From contig DIRC01000028.1 in assembly GCA_002427465.1 (NCBI GenBank), positions 55,722-82,447 on the forward strand: a stretch of DNA of 26,726 nt, given 5' to 3'. The position numbers and the translations under genes were made by a program. The notes below the pieces were generated by a model. It was not told the DNA's origin, ran no database searches, and saw only the letters and a list, made by a program, of their open reading frames with translations. This document shows positions 1 through 7,799 of this stretch, one piece after another (position 1 is the first letter of the stretch; each line of letters starts with the position of its first letter). Source of the DNA: Clostridiales bacterium UBA5446. Its GTDB lineage: Bacteria > Bacillota > Clostridia > Oscillospirales > Oscillospiraceae.

Positions 1-1
1 G

Positions 2-802
2 ATGTTCGGCTACGCCTGCGACGAAACGCCGGAACTGATGCCGCTGCCCATATCCCTGGCGCAGAAAATGGCCAGACGCCTGGCCGAGGTGCGGAAAACA
101 GGGGCGATACCCTATCTGCGGCCGGACGGCAAAACACAGGTCACGGTGGAATACGGCCCGGACGGCGCGCCCCTGCGTGTGGACACCGTGGTGGTATCCA
201 CCCAGCACGCGGAAGCGGCTTCGGCCGAGCAGATCAGAAAGGATATCATCGCCCAGGTGATCCTTCCGACCATACCGGCGGAGCTGAACAAGGGGGATAT
301 AAAATATTATGTAAACCCGACCGGGCGGTTTGTGAAGGGCGGGCCGGCGGCGGACTCCGGGCTGACCGGACGCAAGATCATCGTGGACACCTACGGCGGC
401 AGCGCCCCCCACGGCGGCGGCGCTTTCTCCGGCAAAGACCCGACGAAGGTGGACAGGAGCGCGGCCTACGCGGCGCGCTGGGTGGCGAAAACCGTTGTCG
501 CCGCGGGGCTTGCCAGTCGCTGCCAGGTTCAGTTCGCCTATGCCATCGGCGTGGCCAACCCGGTTTCGGTCAACGTCACGACCTTCGGCACTGGGACGGT
601 TTCCGACAGCCGGCTTGAGCAGGGGATAAAAGCGGTTTTCGACCTGCGGCCAACCGCGATCATCCGTGATCTCGATCTGCGCAAGCCAATCTACCGGTGG
701 CTTGCGGCCTACGGCCACATGGGCCGGGAAGATCTGGACGTAGCCTGGGAGCGGACGGACAGGGCCGAGGCTCTGAAAAATGCCGTTTTAAAATTAAGAT
801 AA
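2..802 (+). CDS. metK: S-adenosylmethionine synthetase, C-terminal part (5' end outside window)
   Basis: The enzyme makes S-adenosylmethionine from ATP and methionine in the cytoplasm. About 266 residues are visible, the central and C-terminal domains of a family usually near 390-400 residues. Recognisable stretches are the FGYACDETPELMPLPISLA segment at the left edge, the GPAADSGLTGRKIIVDTYGG segment with the phosphate-binding glycines, and GGGAFSGKDPTKVDRSAAY, which carries the conserved lysine and aspartate of the active site. The true start lies upstream of the window; the Met at position 2 is internal. The reading frame is intact to a TAA at 800-802 and is followed by a GC-rich hairpin. 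Identification is by family motifs and is secure. Confidence 0.97.
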   Translation: MFGYACDETPELMPLPISLAQKMARRLAEVRKTGAIPYLRPDGKTQVTVEYGPDGAPLRVDTVVVSTQHAEAASAEQIRKDIIAQVILPTIPAELNKGDIKYYVNPTGRFVKGGPAADSGLTGRKIIVDTYGGSAPHGGGAFSGKDPTKVDRSAAYAARWVAKTVVAAGLASRCQVQFAYAIGVANPVSVNVTTFGTGTVSDSRLEQGIKAVFDLRPTAIIRDLDLRKPIYRWLAAYGHMGREDLDVAWERTDRAEALKNAVLKLR

Positions 803-810
803 CGGGTATT

Positions 811-844
811 GCGCGCCGGGCAGAGGTAAAAACGCCCGGCGTGT
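811..844 (+). terminator. Probable terminator hairpin after metK
   Basis: CGCCGGGC (814-821) and GCCCGGCG (834-841) form an 8-bp GC stem around a 12-nt loop; G-U and C-G pairs extend it to 811-844. The T-tract after it is poor (TGTTTC), so termination may be inefficient. Confidence 0.5.
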
Positions 845-874
845 TTCAGTTATGTTACAGATGCCGCGGCTTTG

Positions 875-903
875 TTGACGGGCACGGGAGGCTGTGATAA
901 TAT
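875..903 (+). promoter_or_regulatory. Promoter and 5' leader of the SLH surface protein
   Basis: TTGACG (875-880) is followed by TAATAT (898-903) with 17-bp spacing, or by the extended -10 TGTGATAAT (893-901). The start codon is at 1024, giving a leader of about 110 nt. The leader holds a small hairpin, CCCCG TACA CGGGG (984-997), just before a strong AAGGAGG (1007-1013). Such a leader may stabilise an abundant mRNA. I see no known riboswitch in it. Confidence 0.55.
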
Positions 904-1023
904 GGCAACACATCAGGACTGGTACTCCCGCTTGTGGATTGGCTGAGGATATCCGAACCCATAAGCGTTTGTACATATTTGGGCCCCGTACACGGGGTAC
1001 TATTTTAAGGAGGAGTTTCTTCT

Positions 1024-3459
1024 ATGAGAACTCTTAAGAAGACTTTGGCTCTCGTTCTCGTAGTCGCCATGGCTCTCAGCTTCGGCGTAATCGGCGCAAC
1101 CGCCGCTTTCACCGACACTAAGGACAGCGATTACACCGAGGCCATTGACGTGATGAGCGGCATAGGCGTTATTAACGGCATGACCGCGACCACGTTCGCA
1201 CCCGAAGGCAACCTGACCCGTGAGCAGGCCGCCAAGATCGTTGCTTATATGATGCTTGGCCCCACGAACGCTCAGCTGATCAGCACCGCCACCAGCCAGA
1301 AGTTCACTGATGTTGCTAAAGACCGCTGGTCTGCCGGCTACATCGAGTACTGCGCAAATGTCGGCATCATTGCCGGCGTGGGCGACAACAAGTTTGATCC
1401 CGAAGGCATCCTCTCCACCGCCGCCTTCACCAAGATGCTGCTTGTCTCTCTGGGCTACAAGGCCGATGTTGAGCAGTATGTAGGCGCCAGCTGGGCTATC
1501 AACGTCGCTTCCGCCGCCGTCAAGGCCGGCGTGTACGACAAGACCATCACCATCTCCGCTTCCACCGCCTGCACCCGTGAGCAGGCCTGCCAGCTCGCGT
1601 ACAAGACCCTGACCGCTAAGATGGTTGAATACGTTGGCGGCAGCACCATGACCGTCGGCGGCGTTTCCGTCGTCGTCGGCGCTACCCGCGGCTTCGTAAG
1701 CGGCAGCGAGGACAGCGGCTATTTCGCCGACAAGGACAACGACGGCTACGTCCAGTTCTGCGAAGATCATTTCTCCGACCTTAAGCTCCATGGAGAAAGC
1801 TCCGACTCTTTCGCTCGTCCCGGACATAAGTGGGTGAACAAAAAGACCACCATCGGCACCTACACCGTAGCCGCTGAGGACGTCTTCACCGACGACAGCT
1901 ATGTCAAAGAATTTGCCGATTATGACTTCGAAGCTGATGTCGTAATCAAAGTTAACGGCGAAGAAGTCGAGGGCCTGAGCACCGTAGCAACGCTCAAGGC
2001 GCGCGCCTACAACGGAACCGGCATCGAGCTTTACGACACCGACGACGACGACGAGATCGACCTCATTGTTGTGGTTCAGTCCTACCTCACCAAGATTTCC
2101 GGATTCAAGGCCACCAAGGGCACGAAGGCCGGAACTTTCAACCTGACCGTGTACAATCCCTGGGCTGGTAGCGATGCGGTTTCTTTCACCGTGACCGACA
2201 ACCTGAAGTCCAGCACCGACATGTACGACAAGCTGGTCGCCGCCGGCTGCGAGAAGGACGACTTCCTGCTCACCTATTTCAAGGCCGCGGACGTCAGTGA
2301 CGGAAGCAGCCTGCTGAAGTTTGAAGATGTCGAGACCGAGGTCGGCACCCTGACCTCCTACTCCGCCACTGACGAAGACGACGGCTTCAACGGCACAGTC
2401 ACCGTGGGCGGCACCAAGTACACCCTGGCCTCCGGCTGCGCCGAGCACGACAGCTTTGTTAATTACTCCGACCTCAACAGCTACCTGGGCAAGGAAGTCC
2501 TCCTTTACCTGGATGCCAACGGCATGGTGATGGGCATCACCACCGAAGCGGACGCTGCCGCCGTCACCAACTATGCCTACGTCCTCGCGGCCGGTGTCGA
2601 CTCAACTTGGGACAACTCCAGCTTCAAGGCCAAGCTCCTCTACACGGACGGCACCGTGGCCACCGTTGTGACGGATAAGGATTATAGTGCCGCGGCTAAC
2701 GACTACGAAAATGATATTGTCACCTACAAGACCGTGAGCGGCAAGGTCGAGCTGACCACTAAAGCAGAGACTGCTGCCTCGGGATCCCTCACCCTGACCA
2801 AGGGCGTCGCCAAGTTTACTGTGGACAGTACTCCTTATTATGCCAACGCCAAGACGGTGTTTGTTGTGAAGACCGGCACCGATACCGACCCTGTTTACAC
2901 TGCCTATGTGGGCATTGCCAACGTGCCCTCCCTGAAGGCGGCCAGCGGCGCCACCGTCGCCGTCTATGCCGAGGACAGCATCGCCAAGGTTGTCTACATT
3001 GCCAGCGCCCCCGAGGCCTCCAGCACCGGCGCCACGTTCGTGGCCGGTTATGCGGGAGCCAGCGAGGTTGCCGAATATGTGAACGGCTCGATCGTTACTT
3101 ACTACGTCTATGATGCGGTTATCGACGGCGAGATCACCACCGTCAAGCTTGCCGATGAGTGCGAAGAATCCGTGCTCAACACCGGCATCTCCTACGCCAA
3201 CGGCGTCGGCACGCTGAGCGGCGATGAGCCGGAGAATATTGCCAAAGCCAATAAGACAGTGGCGGTTTCCAACGGCCTGCTCAAGGTCGACACCGTGTAC
3301 TACACCTGCACCAGCGACTGCGCGGTCTTCGTGGCCGATGGCGGCGAGATCTCCGAGTCCTCGCTGGATACCATCGAAACCGACGGAAACGACGACATCA
3401 TCGTTACGCTGAACGCCAGCGGTGTTGTGACCGCGGTCTACATCACGGTTAACGCTTAA
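1024..3459 (+). CDS. Secreted S-layer-homology (SLH) domain surface protein
   Basis: An 811-residue exported protein expected to bind secondary cell-wall polymer. A signal peptide spans residues 1-28 (KK followed by a hydrophobic core, ending near GATAA). Three SLH-type repeats follow: about 29-75 (begins FTD, ends LTREQAAKIVAYM), 93-147 (begins KFTDVAKDRWSAGYI) and a more degenerate one at 157-202 (ends CTREQACQLAYKTL). The remaining 600 residues are acidic, rich in Thr, Ser, Val, Ala and Asp, and beta-like, with no catalytic motif that I recognise; DTDDDDEIDLIVV and ADKDNDGYVQF look like possible calcium-binding acidic loops. Codon use is strongly biased to GCC, ACC and AAG, as in highly expressed genes. 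It is monocistronic between its own promoter and terminator. Likely a major surface or S-layer component; the ligand of the C-terminal part is unknown. Confidence 0.9.
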   Translation: MRTLKKTLALVLVVAMALSFGVIGATAAFTDTKDSDYTEAIDVMSGIGVINGMTATTFAPEGNLTREQAAKIVAYMMLGPTNAQLISTATSQKFTDVAKDRWSAGYIEYCANVGIIAGVGDNKFDPEGILSTAAFTKMLLVSLGYKADVEQYVGASWAINVASAAVKAGVYDKTITISASTACTREQACQLAYKTLTAKMVEYVGGSTMTVGGVSVVVGATRGFVSGSEDSGYFADKDNDGYVQFCEDHFSDLKLHGESSDSFARPGHKWVNKKTTIGTYTVAAEDVFTDDSYVKEFADYDFEADVVIKVNGEEVEGLSTVATLKARAYNGTGIELYDTDDDDEIDLIVVVQSYLTKISGFKATKGTKAGTFNLTVYNPWAGSDAVSFTVTDNLKSSTDMYDKLVAAGCEKDDFLLTYFKAADVSDGSSLLKFEDVETEVGTLTSYSATDEDDGFNGTVTVGGTKYTLASGCAEHDSFVNYSDLNSYLGKEVLLYLDANGMVMGITTEADAAAVTNYAYVLAAGVDSTWDNSSFKAKLLYTDGTVATVVTDKDYSAAANDYENDIVTYKTVSGKVELTTKAETAASGSLTLTKGVAKFTVDSTPYYANAKTVFVVKTGTDTDPVYTAYVGIANVPSLKAASGATVAVYAEDSIAKVVYIASAPEASSTGATFVAGYAGASEVAEYVNGSIVTYYVYDAVIDGEITTVKLADECEESVLNTGISYANGVGTLSGDEPENIAKANKTVAVSNGLLKVDTVYYTCTSDCAVFVADGGEISESSLDTIETDGNDDIIVTLNASGVVTAVYITVNA

Positions 3460-3506
3460 TCGCAAACACTTAATATCAAAAGACGCCTAGGCGTTTGAGA
3501 TAGCGG

Positions 3507-3537
3507 AAGGCCCCCTCTTTCGAGGGGGCCTTTTGTT
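3507..3537 (+). terminator. Strong rho-independent terminator of the SLH gene
   Basis: A perfect 9-bp stem, GGCCCCCTC (3509-3517) with GAGGGGGCC (3522-3530), has a TTTC loop and is followed by TTTTGTT. It also lies 5 nt after the stop of the convergent minus-strand gene. A 12-bp palindrome (ACGCCTAGGCGT, 3483-3494) sits just before it. Confidence 0.9.
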
Positions 3538-3649
3538 ATGGCGCGGGCGTTTCCAGCTCCGGGGCGTCGAACCAGTTATCGGGCACCTCACGGGTTTCCA
3601 GAGTTTGCGCGCCGTCGGGGCGGCAGACCAAGACCTCTATCGTCATCAT
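3536..3649 (-). CDS. Small protein, second gene of the tail-fibre-like operon
   Basis: A 37-residue acidic protein (starts MMTIEVLVCRPDG, ends ELETPAP). The start is chosen because its ATG overlaps the stop codon of the upstream fibre-like gene as ATGA, a typical translational coupling; the longer open frame upstream has no ribosome binding site. The GAQTLETREVPDNWF pattern resembles short proteins often found directly after tail-fibre genes in clostridial phages, but I cannot name a family. Function is unknown; it could be an accessory, chaperone or tip protein of the fibre. Real expression is inferred from the coupling only. Confidence 0.6.
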   Translation of the reverse strand: MMTIEVLVCRPDGAQTLETREVPDNWFDAPELETPAP

Positions 3650-4197
3650 TTCACCACCCCATAGATTTTTACTGTCCCGCCGGCGGGAATCGGAAGTACG
3701 CCGGTGCGGTAGCAGGTGATGCTTGTCCAATTCGCGGGCGTCAGGGCAGTGGAGGCGACTTCGCCGTAGGGTATGTACGTGGGTATGAGCCAGGAAACGG
3801 CCGCCCCAAGGGAGAACCTGTACAGCCCGGTGTACAGATACATATACTTGTAGGTTACCGGCCAGAACTGGTCTGAGGAAATATAGGCGTACTTATAGCT
3901 TTCGGTGTCAATGTTGTTCAGGCGCAGATACATATCCTTCTTCGTCGTCCAGTCCACGCCGAGGCGGAAGTCTATCCATATCTGGCTATAGTCGTTCATG
4001 TTGATGTCGGACAGGTCGATCTCCATCGTCAGGGTATCCTGGGAGACGGTGACGGTGCGGATGCGGCGGATGGGCAGCAGCGACGTCAGGGCAGCTTCGA
4101 TTTTCGCATTGTCCGCGTTGAAATCGTCCATGCAGACTCCGTCGGTGCGCGCCCATTGGTTCAGGCCAAGGGTTTCCGTTTTCCCCGTGCTTGACAT
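3646..4197 (-). CDS. Tail-fibre-like / phage receptor-binding-type protein
   Basis: A 183-residue protein. The N-terminal segment (STGKTETLGLNQWARTD, then a MDDFNADNAKIEAAL helix) is the head seen on many tail-fibre and appendage proteins of Firmicutes phages and PBSX-like elements: a GLNQW strand followed by a DFN-D-N-KI helix. The rest is rich in aromatic residues and beta-like (many Tyr and Trp), consistent with a small trimeric fibre or adhesin tip. The start at 4197 is chosen over the ATG at 4203 because AAAGGAG lies 7 nt upstream of it. It is the first gene of a two-gene operon, about 80 nt downstream of motif 4277-4296. It stands 8.3 kb from the particle operon and on the opposite strand, which is unusual for a fibre. 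Assignment rests on pattern recognition of the N-terminus. Confidence 0.65.
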   Translation of the reverse strand: MSSTGKTETLGLNQWARTDGVCMDDFNADNAKIEAALTSLLPIRRIRTVTVSQDTLTMEIDLSDINMNDYSQIWIDFRLGVDWTTKKDMYLRLNNIDTESYKYAYISSDQFWPVTYKYMYLYTGLYRFSLGAAVSWLIPTYIPYGEVASTALTPANWTSITCYRTGVLPIPAGGTVKIYGVVK

Positions 4198-4276
4198 GAT
4201 CATTCTCCTTTCAATCTATGGGTTCCGCCCGGTCGGGGCGAATAGCCTTTCATTAGCAGCGCGCAGCAGGGAGAAT

Positions 4277-4296
4277 GTTGCACGTTTCGATACAAC
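4277..4296 (-). promoter_or_regulatory. Shared 20-nt hairpin motif, copy B (upstream of fibre operon)
   Basis: Read on the minus strand this is GTTGTATCGAAACGTGCAAC. The arms GTTGTAT and GTGCAAC can pair as RNA (with two G-U pairs) around the loop CGAAAC. It begins directly after the U-tract of the terminator at 4297-4326 and lies about 79 nt before the fibre gene. It matches 18 of 20 bases of the motif at 12424-12443 before the terminase gene; both differences keep RNA pairing. Confidence 0.6.
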
Positions 4297-4326
4297 AAAA
4301 AAACCGGACGGAAAATTTCCGTCCGG
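4297..4326 (-). terminator. Second minus-strand terminator after the 6S RNA
   Basis: The inverted repeat CCGGACGGA / TCCGTCCGG (4304-4326) with an A/T loop is followed on the minus strand by seven U residues (A run 4297-4303). It isolates the fibre operon from transcription coming from the 6S/DUF1292 side. Confidence 0.85.
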
Positions 4327-4330
4327 ATCA

Positions 4331-4360
4331 AGAAAAAGGCCGGCGGCTAAACCGCCGGCC
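4331..4360 (-). terminator. First minus-strand terminator, end of the 6S RNA
   Basis: A 9-bp stem, GGCCGGCGG (4338-4346) with CCGCCGGCC (4352-4360), loop CTAAA on the plus strand, is followed on the minus strand by UUUUUCU. It directly abuts the 3' end of the predicted 6S RNA. Confidence 0.88.
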
Positions 4361-4547
4361 TCCCCGCACTGCCGTGGGGGCCCAATTATAACCTGCACGT
4401 CTCCGGCAGGTGGGTCGCCTCTCCCCCGCTGACTTGCTTCCAACGTCCGGCCTGGGCCGGGAGGCCTGCATTACACGGGAGAATATGGCATCCCTTATAA
4501 ATAATGTGGGTTTAAAAGGGCCCAGATTCCACGAACAGGGCAGGATT
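4361..4547 (-). ncRNA. ssrS: Probable 6S RNA
   Basis: 6S RNA binds the housekeeping RNA polymerase by mimicking an open promoter. On the minus strand, about 187 nt fold in the 6S way. The two ends pair in a long closing stem (UCCUGCC plus CUGUUCGUGG at the 5' end with CCACGGCAG plus UGCGGGG at the 3' end). After an AAUCU bulge, GGGCCC pairs with GGGCCC. An unpaired central region follows (UUUUAAACCCACAUU on the 5' side), then an apical arm closed by UUCUCCC with GGGGGAGA. A small hairpin, ACCUGC/GCAGGU, lies on the 3' side of the bubble, as in many Firmicutes 6S RNAs. It starts only about 30 nt after the DUF1292 stop and ends at a terminator. I found no convincing promoter, so it might be processed from the DUF1292 transcript. 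A covariance-model search would decide. Confidence 0.75.
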
Positions 4548-4576
4548 TACTAACTAGTATGACTGGGAGGGGGAAC

Positions 4577-4885
4577 TTATTCGCCCGAATTCTCGTCTTC
4601 TTCCCCATCGGGGTTATCCTCCCGGAAAAGGAGCTCCATGAAGAGATCGTAAACCTCTGCAAGCTCATTTTCATCATCAACGGAGTTATACAGCTCATCG
4701 CCGTTCTCCTCCGTGATTTTCAGGATGATATAGCCGAAATCGGGGTCGTCCTCCTCCATATCCGCAGGAAGGAAAAGCGCATATTCCGAACCGTTATACC
4801 CTGTTGTCAGGATATGCTCGAGCTCGAATTCGTTGCCGTCTTCGTCCTCAATGGTGATATAGTCACTACCGAAATCCTCGCTCAT
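4577..4885 (-). CDS. DUF1292 (YrzB-like) small acidic protein
   Basis: A 102-residue very acidic cytoplasmic protein. The pattern YITIEDEDGNEFELEHI near the N-terminus, then EYALFLPA and an acidic patch followed by YIILKITEENGDE, is typical of DUF1292, a family of unknown function found throughout Firmicutes, often in the neighbourhood of Holliday-junction resolvase and IreB-type genes; those neighbours are absent here. GGAGGT lies 7 nt before the ATG. The C-terminal EEDENSGE tail is low complexity. The stop is about 30 nt from the start of the 6S RNA. Confidence 0.88.
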   Translation of the reverse strand: MSEDFGSDYITIEDEDGNEFELEHILTTGYNGSEYALFLPADMEEDDPDFGYIILKITEENGDELYNSVDDENELAEVYDLFMELLFREDNPDGEEDENSGE

Positions 4886-5008
4886 ATCCGTTACCTCCGG
4901 TTTTATCTATGTGTCTGTATTCTACCCCAAGGCGCGGAATAAATCAATCGGTAAATCCAACTAACTGCATAACAGTTTTGCACAGAAAGCCGCAAACCGA
5001 AATTTCGC

Positions 5009-5344
5009 TCAGGAACCCAGGTCCTCCAGCAGCGTAAGTAGTTCGTCGCGGTCGGCGACGGCTATCCCCGCATTGAGCATATTCCGGTCGGCATCGCGCA
5101 GGCTGCCTGTCTCGATATCCGTGACCGTAATGGGCGTTTTTCCGCTGCCCGCGTTGAAAACACCGACATAACCTAAATATTCGCGCAGCACAAATTCCGC
5201 GTCCGCTTCGCTGCAGCTCCATTCATACGAAACCGGCGGCGAATCCTCCGCGCTGGCCTTTATGCTTCTGAGCGCCCAGCCTGCCGTAACGGCGGCGGCA
5301 ACCACCAGCACGCACATCAGCGCCGCTTTAATCCAAAGTCTCAT
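5009..5344 (-). CDS. BofC C-terminal-domain-like membrane-anchored protein
   Basis: A 111-residue protein with an N-terminal transmembrane or uncleaved signal segment (residues 4-25) and a small extracytoplasmic domain. The domain pattern EFVLREYLGYVGVF, then TPITVTDIETGSLRDADR and a final DELLTLLEDLGS, is the one seen in clostridial proteins annotated as having the BofC C-terminal domain. In Bacillus, BofC acts in the forespore intermembrane space to restrain sigma-K processing through SpoIVB; whether this short homologue does so is not known. GGGAG lies before the ATG. It is divergent from the PBP gene, with 146 bp between them. Confidence 0.68.
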   Translation of the reverse strand: MRLWIKAALMCVLVVAAAVTAGWALRSIKASAEDSPPVSYEWSCSEADAEFVLREYLGYVGVFNAGSGKTPITVTDIETGSLRDADRNMLNAGIAVADRDELLTLLEDLGS

Positions 5345-5430
5345 CTTATCACTCCCTTTTGAAGGGATTATTCCACGTTTAAAAAAAAATAATCAGATTC
5401 AATATTAATTAATAAACTGTCTACTCGGAT

Positions 5431-5466
5431 TTGACAGATTGTGTTATACTTATACATTAGTATAAG
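5431..5466 (+). promoter_or_regulatory. PBP promoter with overlapping inverted repeat
   Basis: TTGACA (5431-5436) and TACATT (5453-5458, 16-bp spacing) make a plausible sigma-A promoter. A perfect inverted repeat, CTTATAC ATTA GTATAAG (5449-5466), overlaps the -10 and start region, where a repressor could act, or it could form a hairpin in the leader. The start codon is 24 nt further on. Confidence 0.5.
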
Positions 5467-5490
5467 CACTGCTGGAGGTGCGACAACCCG

Positions 5491-7677
5491 ATGAATTCCA
5501 ATAAGCGAGACCGCGCGGCTAAGGCGGCCGACATGACCGTCAACACTGTGCTCAACGTTACCGGCGCGGCGGCCAAGGTGCTGCTGACCATATTTTTGAT
5601 TTTTGCCACAACCGGCCTGCTTTTTACCTGTATCTTTGCATTTTATGTCAAGACCTGCCTTACCGACGACCTTGACGTTTCACTTTCGGACTTCAACCTA
5701 TCGCTGTCCAGCACCATCATGTATGAGAGCGAAAACGGCGAATGGCGGGAGCTGGCGACCCTTTCCAGCACCGAAAACCGGATTTGGGTGGACTATGGGG
5801 ACATTCCCAAGGATATGGAAGAGGCGCTTGTAGCCATCGAGGATCAGCGGTTTTACAAGCACAAGGGCGTGGACTGGTACCGTACCGTGGGTGCTTTCGC
5901 CAACATGTTCATTGCCATGCGGGATGATTTCGGCGGCTCCACCATCACCCAGCAGCTTATAAAAAACCTGACCAAGAAAGAGGATATCACCGTGCAGCGC
6001 AAGCTGCTGGAGATATTCCGCGCCCTTGAATTCGAAAAGAACTATACCAAAGAAGAAATCATCGAATGGTATTTGAACGCCGTATATTTCGGGGAAGGCT
6101 GCTACGGCGTATATACGGCCGCAAGAACCTATTTCGATAAGGACGTTTCAGACCTGTCCCTTGCCGAATGCGCAAGCATCGTTGCCATTACGAACAATCC
6201 TTCAAAATACGACCCCTTTATCAGCACGGCCAACAATAAGGACCGGCAGGAAACGGTTCTGCGCGCGATGTATGATCAGGGCTATATAGATTATGCCAGA
6301 TACACCGCCGCCGTGAATGAAAAGCTGGTTTTTGTGCGCTCCGAAAACGAGGAATACGAGCAGCAGATATACAGCTATTATGTGGAGACCGTCATCAACG
6401 ACGTGATCGAGGATCTGATGGCGCGCAAGGGCATCAACAAAGAAAAGGCCAGGGATATGCTGTATTCCGGCGGATACATGATCTATTCCTGCTACGACCC
6501 GGCAATCCAGGCCAGCGTGGACGCGGTCTATCAGGATCTTTCGGCCCTGCCGCAGTCATACAGGGGCTCGTCCCAGCAGCTACAGTCGGCGATTGTCGTC
6601 ATGGATCCGTACACGGGCGATATTGTGGGACTTGCCGGCGGCGTCGGGGAAAAGACCATTAACTTCGGCCTGAACCGAGTATACTCCCAGCGCCCGCCCG
6701 GGTCTTCAATCAAACCCCTGGCGGTTTACGGGCCCGCGCTGGAATACGGCCTTATCACACAGAACACCCTGGTGAACGACGGCCCTCCGTCGGAGGTGTC
6801 GCTTTCCGGCACCACCTGGTACCCCAGAAACGCCGGCGGCGGATACAGAGGGATCATCACCGTACGCCAGGCGCTCGTCAGCTCGATAAACACTGTTGCG
6901 GCACAGATTGTCGATAAGCTTACCCCGGCCGCGTCTTATGAATACCTCGTTAATAAGCTCGGGGTTACCAGCGCGATTCCCGCGGACTCCGCCTATGCCC
7001 CCATGGCTTTGGGGCAGCTCACAAACGGCATTACCGTGCGGGAAATGTGCCAGGCTTTTTCATCCTTTGTAAACGACGGCATTTTCACCTATTCCCGTAC
7101 CTATACGCATATCACCGACGCTAACGGGAACATGGTCATGGATAATCCGGCCGAAACACACGTGGCATGGAAGGCCAACACGGCTTACAATATTACCAAT
7201 ATGCTGCAGGCCGCGGTGTCCGGCGGAACCGGCTCGGAAGCCTGGTTCGCCAATATGGCGGTGGCCGGCAAGACAGGAACCACATCGGATAACTGGGATC
7301 GCTGGTTTGTCGGCATGACGCCGTATTATACGGCTGCAGTATGGACAGGGTACGATACCAACGAGTCGATGTACTTCTACGGAAACCCCGCCGCTCAGAT
7401 CTGGAAAAAGGTTATGCAGCCCATTCATCAGGGCCTTGAAAACAAGGCGTTCCCATGGCCGACCGTTGGGCAGGATACGAAAATATTCGGCGATCTTCAG
7501 GAAAAGCTTGAAGAACAGGAAGCGGAAAAAAACGGCGAAACCGTGGAAAGCCCTTCACCGTCTCCCTCACCATCGCCCTCGGAGACTCTGCCAGGCAACC
7601 CGACGCCCACAATCCCCGCATCTCCTACGGATGTCCCGAATATTCCCGCCCCGCCGGCCGGGGAGCCGATTGAATGA
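5491..7677 (+). CDS. Class A penicillin-binding protein (PBP1A-type transglycosylase/transpeptidase)
   Basis: A bifunctional peptidoglycan synthase of 728 residues acting outside the membrane. One transmembrane helix lies at about 32-54. The GT51 glycosyltransferase domain (about 85-260) shows the catalytic Glu117 in EDQRFYKHKG, then GGSTITQQ at 148-155 and the LNAVYFGEGCYGVYTAA segment. The transpeptidase domain has the nucleophile Ser405 and Lys408 (GSSIK), the SxN motif at 465-467 (SIN) and the KTG triad at 594-596 (KTGTT). The C-terminal 45 residues are a low-complexity Ser-Pro/Pro-Thr tail, probably a flexible cell-wall spacer. All key residues are present, so it should be active. AATTCC follows the ATG; GGAGGTG lies 13 nt upstream. 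It is monocistronic or co-transcribed only weakly with the next gene, which has its own promoter. Confidence 0.96.
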   Translation: MNSNKRDRAAKAADMTVNTVLNVTGAAAKVLLTIFLIFATTGLLFTCIFAFYVKTCLTDDLDVSLSDFNLSLSSTIMYESENGEWRELATLSSTENRIWVDYGDIPKDMEEALVAIEDQRFYKHKGVDWYRTVGAFANMFIAMRDDFGGSTITQQLIKNLTKKEDITVQRKLLEIFRALEFEKNYTKEEIIEWYLNAVYFGEGCYGVYTAARTYFDKDVSDLSLAECASIVAITNNPSKYDPFISTANNKDRQETVLRAMYDQGYIDYARYTAAVNEKLVFVRSENEEYEQQIYSYYVETVINDVIEDLMARKGINKEKARDMLYSGGYMIYSCYDPAIQASVDAVYQDLSALPQSYRGSSQQLQSAIVVMDPYTGDIVGLAGGVGEKTINFGLNRVYSQRPPGSSIKPLAVYGPALEYGLITQNTLVNDGPPSEVSLSGTTWYPRNAGGGYRGIITVRQALVSSINTVAAQIVDKLTPAASYEYLVNKLGVTSAIPADSAYAPMALGQLTNGITVREMCQAFSSFVNDGIFTYSRTYTHITDANGNMVMDNPAETHVAWKANTAYNITNMLQAAVSGGTGSEAWFANMAVAGKTGTTSDNWDRWFVGMTPYYTAAVWTGYDTNESMYFYGNPAAQIWKKVMQPIHQGLENKAFPWPTVGQDTKIFGDLQEKLEEQEAEKNGETVESPSPSPSPSPSETLPGNPTPTIPASPTDVPNIPAPPAGEPIE

Positions 7678-7742
7678 CCGGCGGCGGCCGGAAATCACTC
7701 GAATAAAAAGGATATTTTTCCCGGGGGGCGGGCCCGGCGAGG

Positions 7743-7771
7743 TTGACACAGACAGGGCGGCATGTTACAAT
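7743..7771 (+). promoter_or_regulatory. Near-consensus sigma-A promoter for the 95-aa protein
   Basis: TTGACA (7743-7748), a 17-bp spacer and TACAAT (7766-7771), with a TG one base before the -10 (extended -10). Transcription would begin about 20 nt before the start codon at 7800. Confidence 0.8.
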
Positions 7772-7799
7772 TTGGTTACAGGAAAGAGAGGTTTTGAGA

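Noticed and set aside
803..1023. SAM riboswitch or other riboswitch between metK and the SLH gene
   Set aside because: The leader shows only a small hairpin and a strong ribosome binding site; no conserved SAM riboswitch core is recognisable.
1000..2448. A 482-codon open frame antisense to the SLH gene (and another at 2602-3465)
   Set aside because: The strong GCC/ACC/AAG codon bias of the SLH gene removes stops from the opposite strand. The antisense products are low-complexity Gly/Val/Ala sequence with no ribosome binding site, while the sense strand has a signal peptide and SLH repeats.
3483..3494. 12-bp palindrome ACGCCTAGGCGT as a regulatory site
   Set aside because: It lies between the SLH stop and terminator with no promoter nearby; most simply it is part of the 3' end structure.
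4216..4443. A 75-codon minus-strand frame upstream of the fibre gene
   Set aside because: It runs through two terminators and the 3' part of the 6S RNA fold, and its product has no protein-like features.
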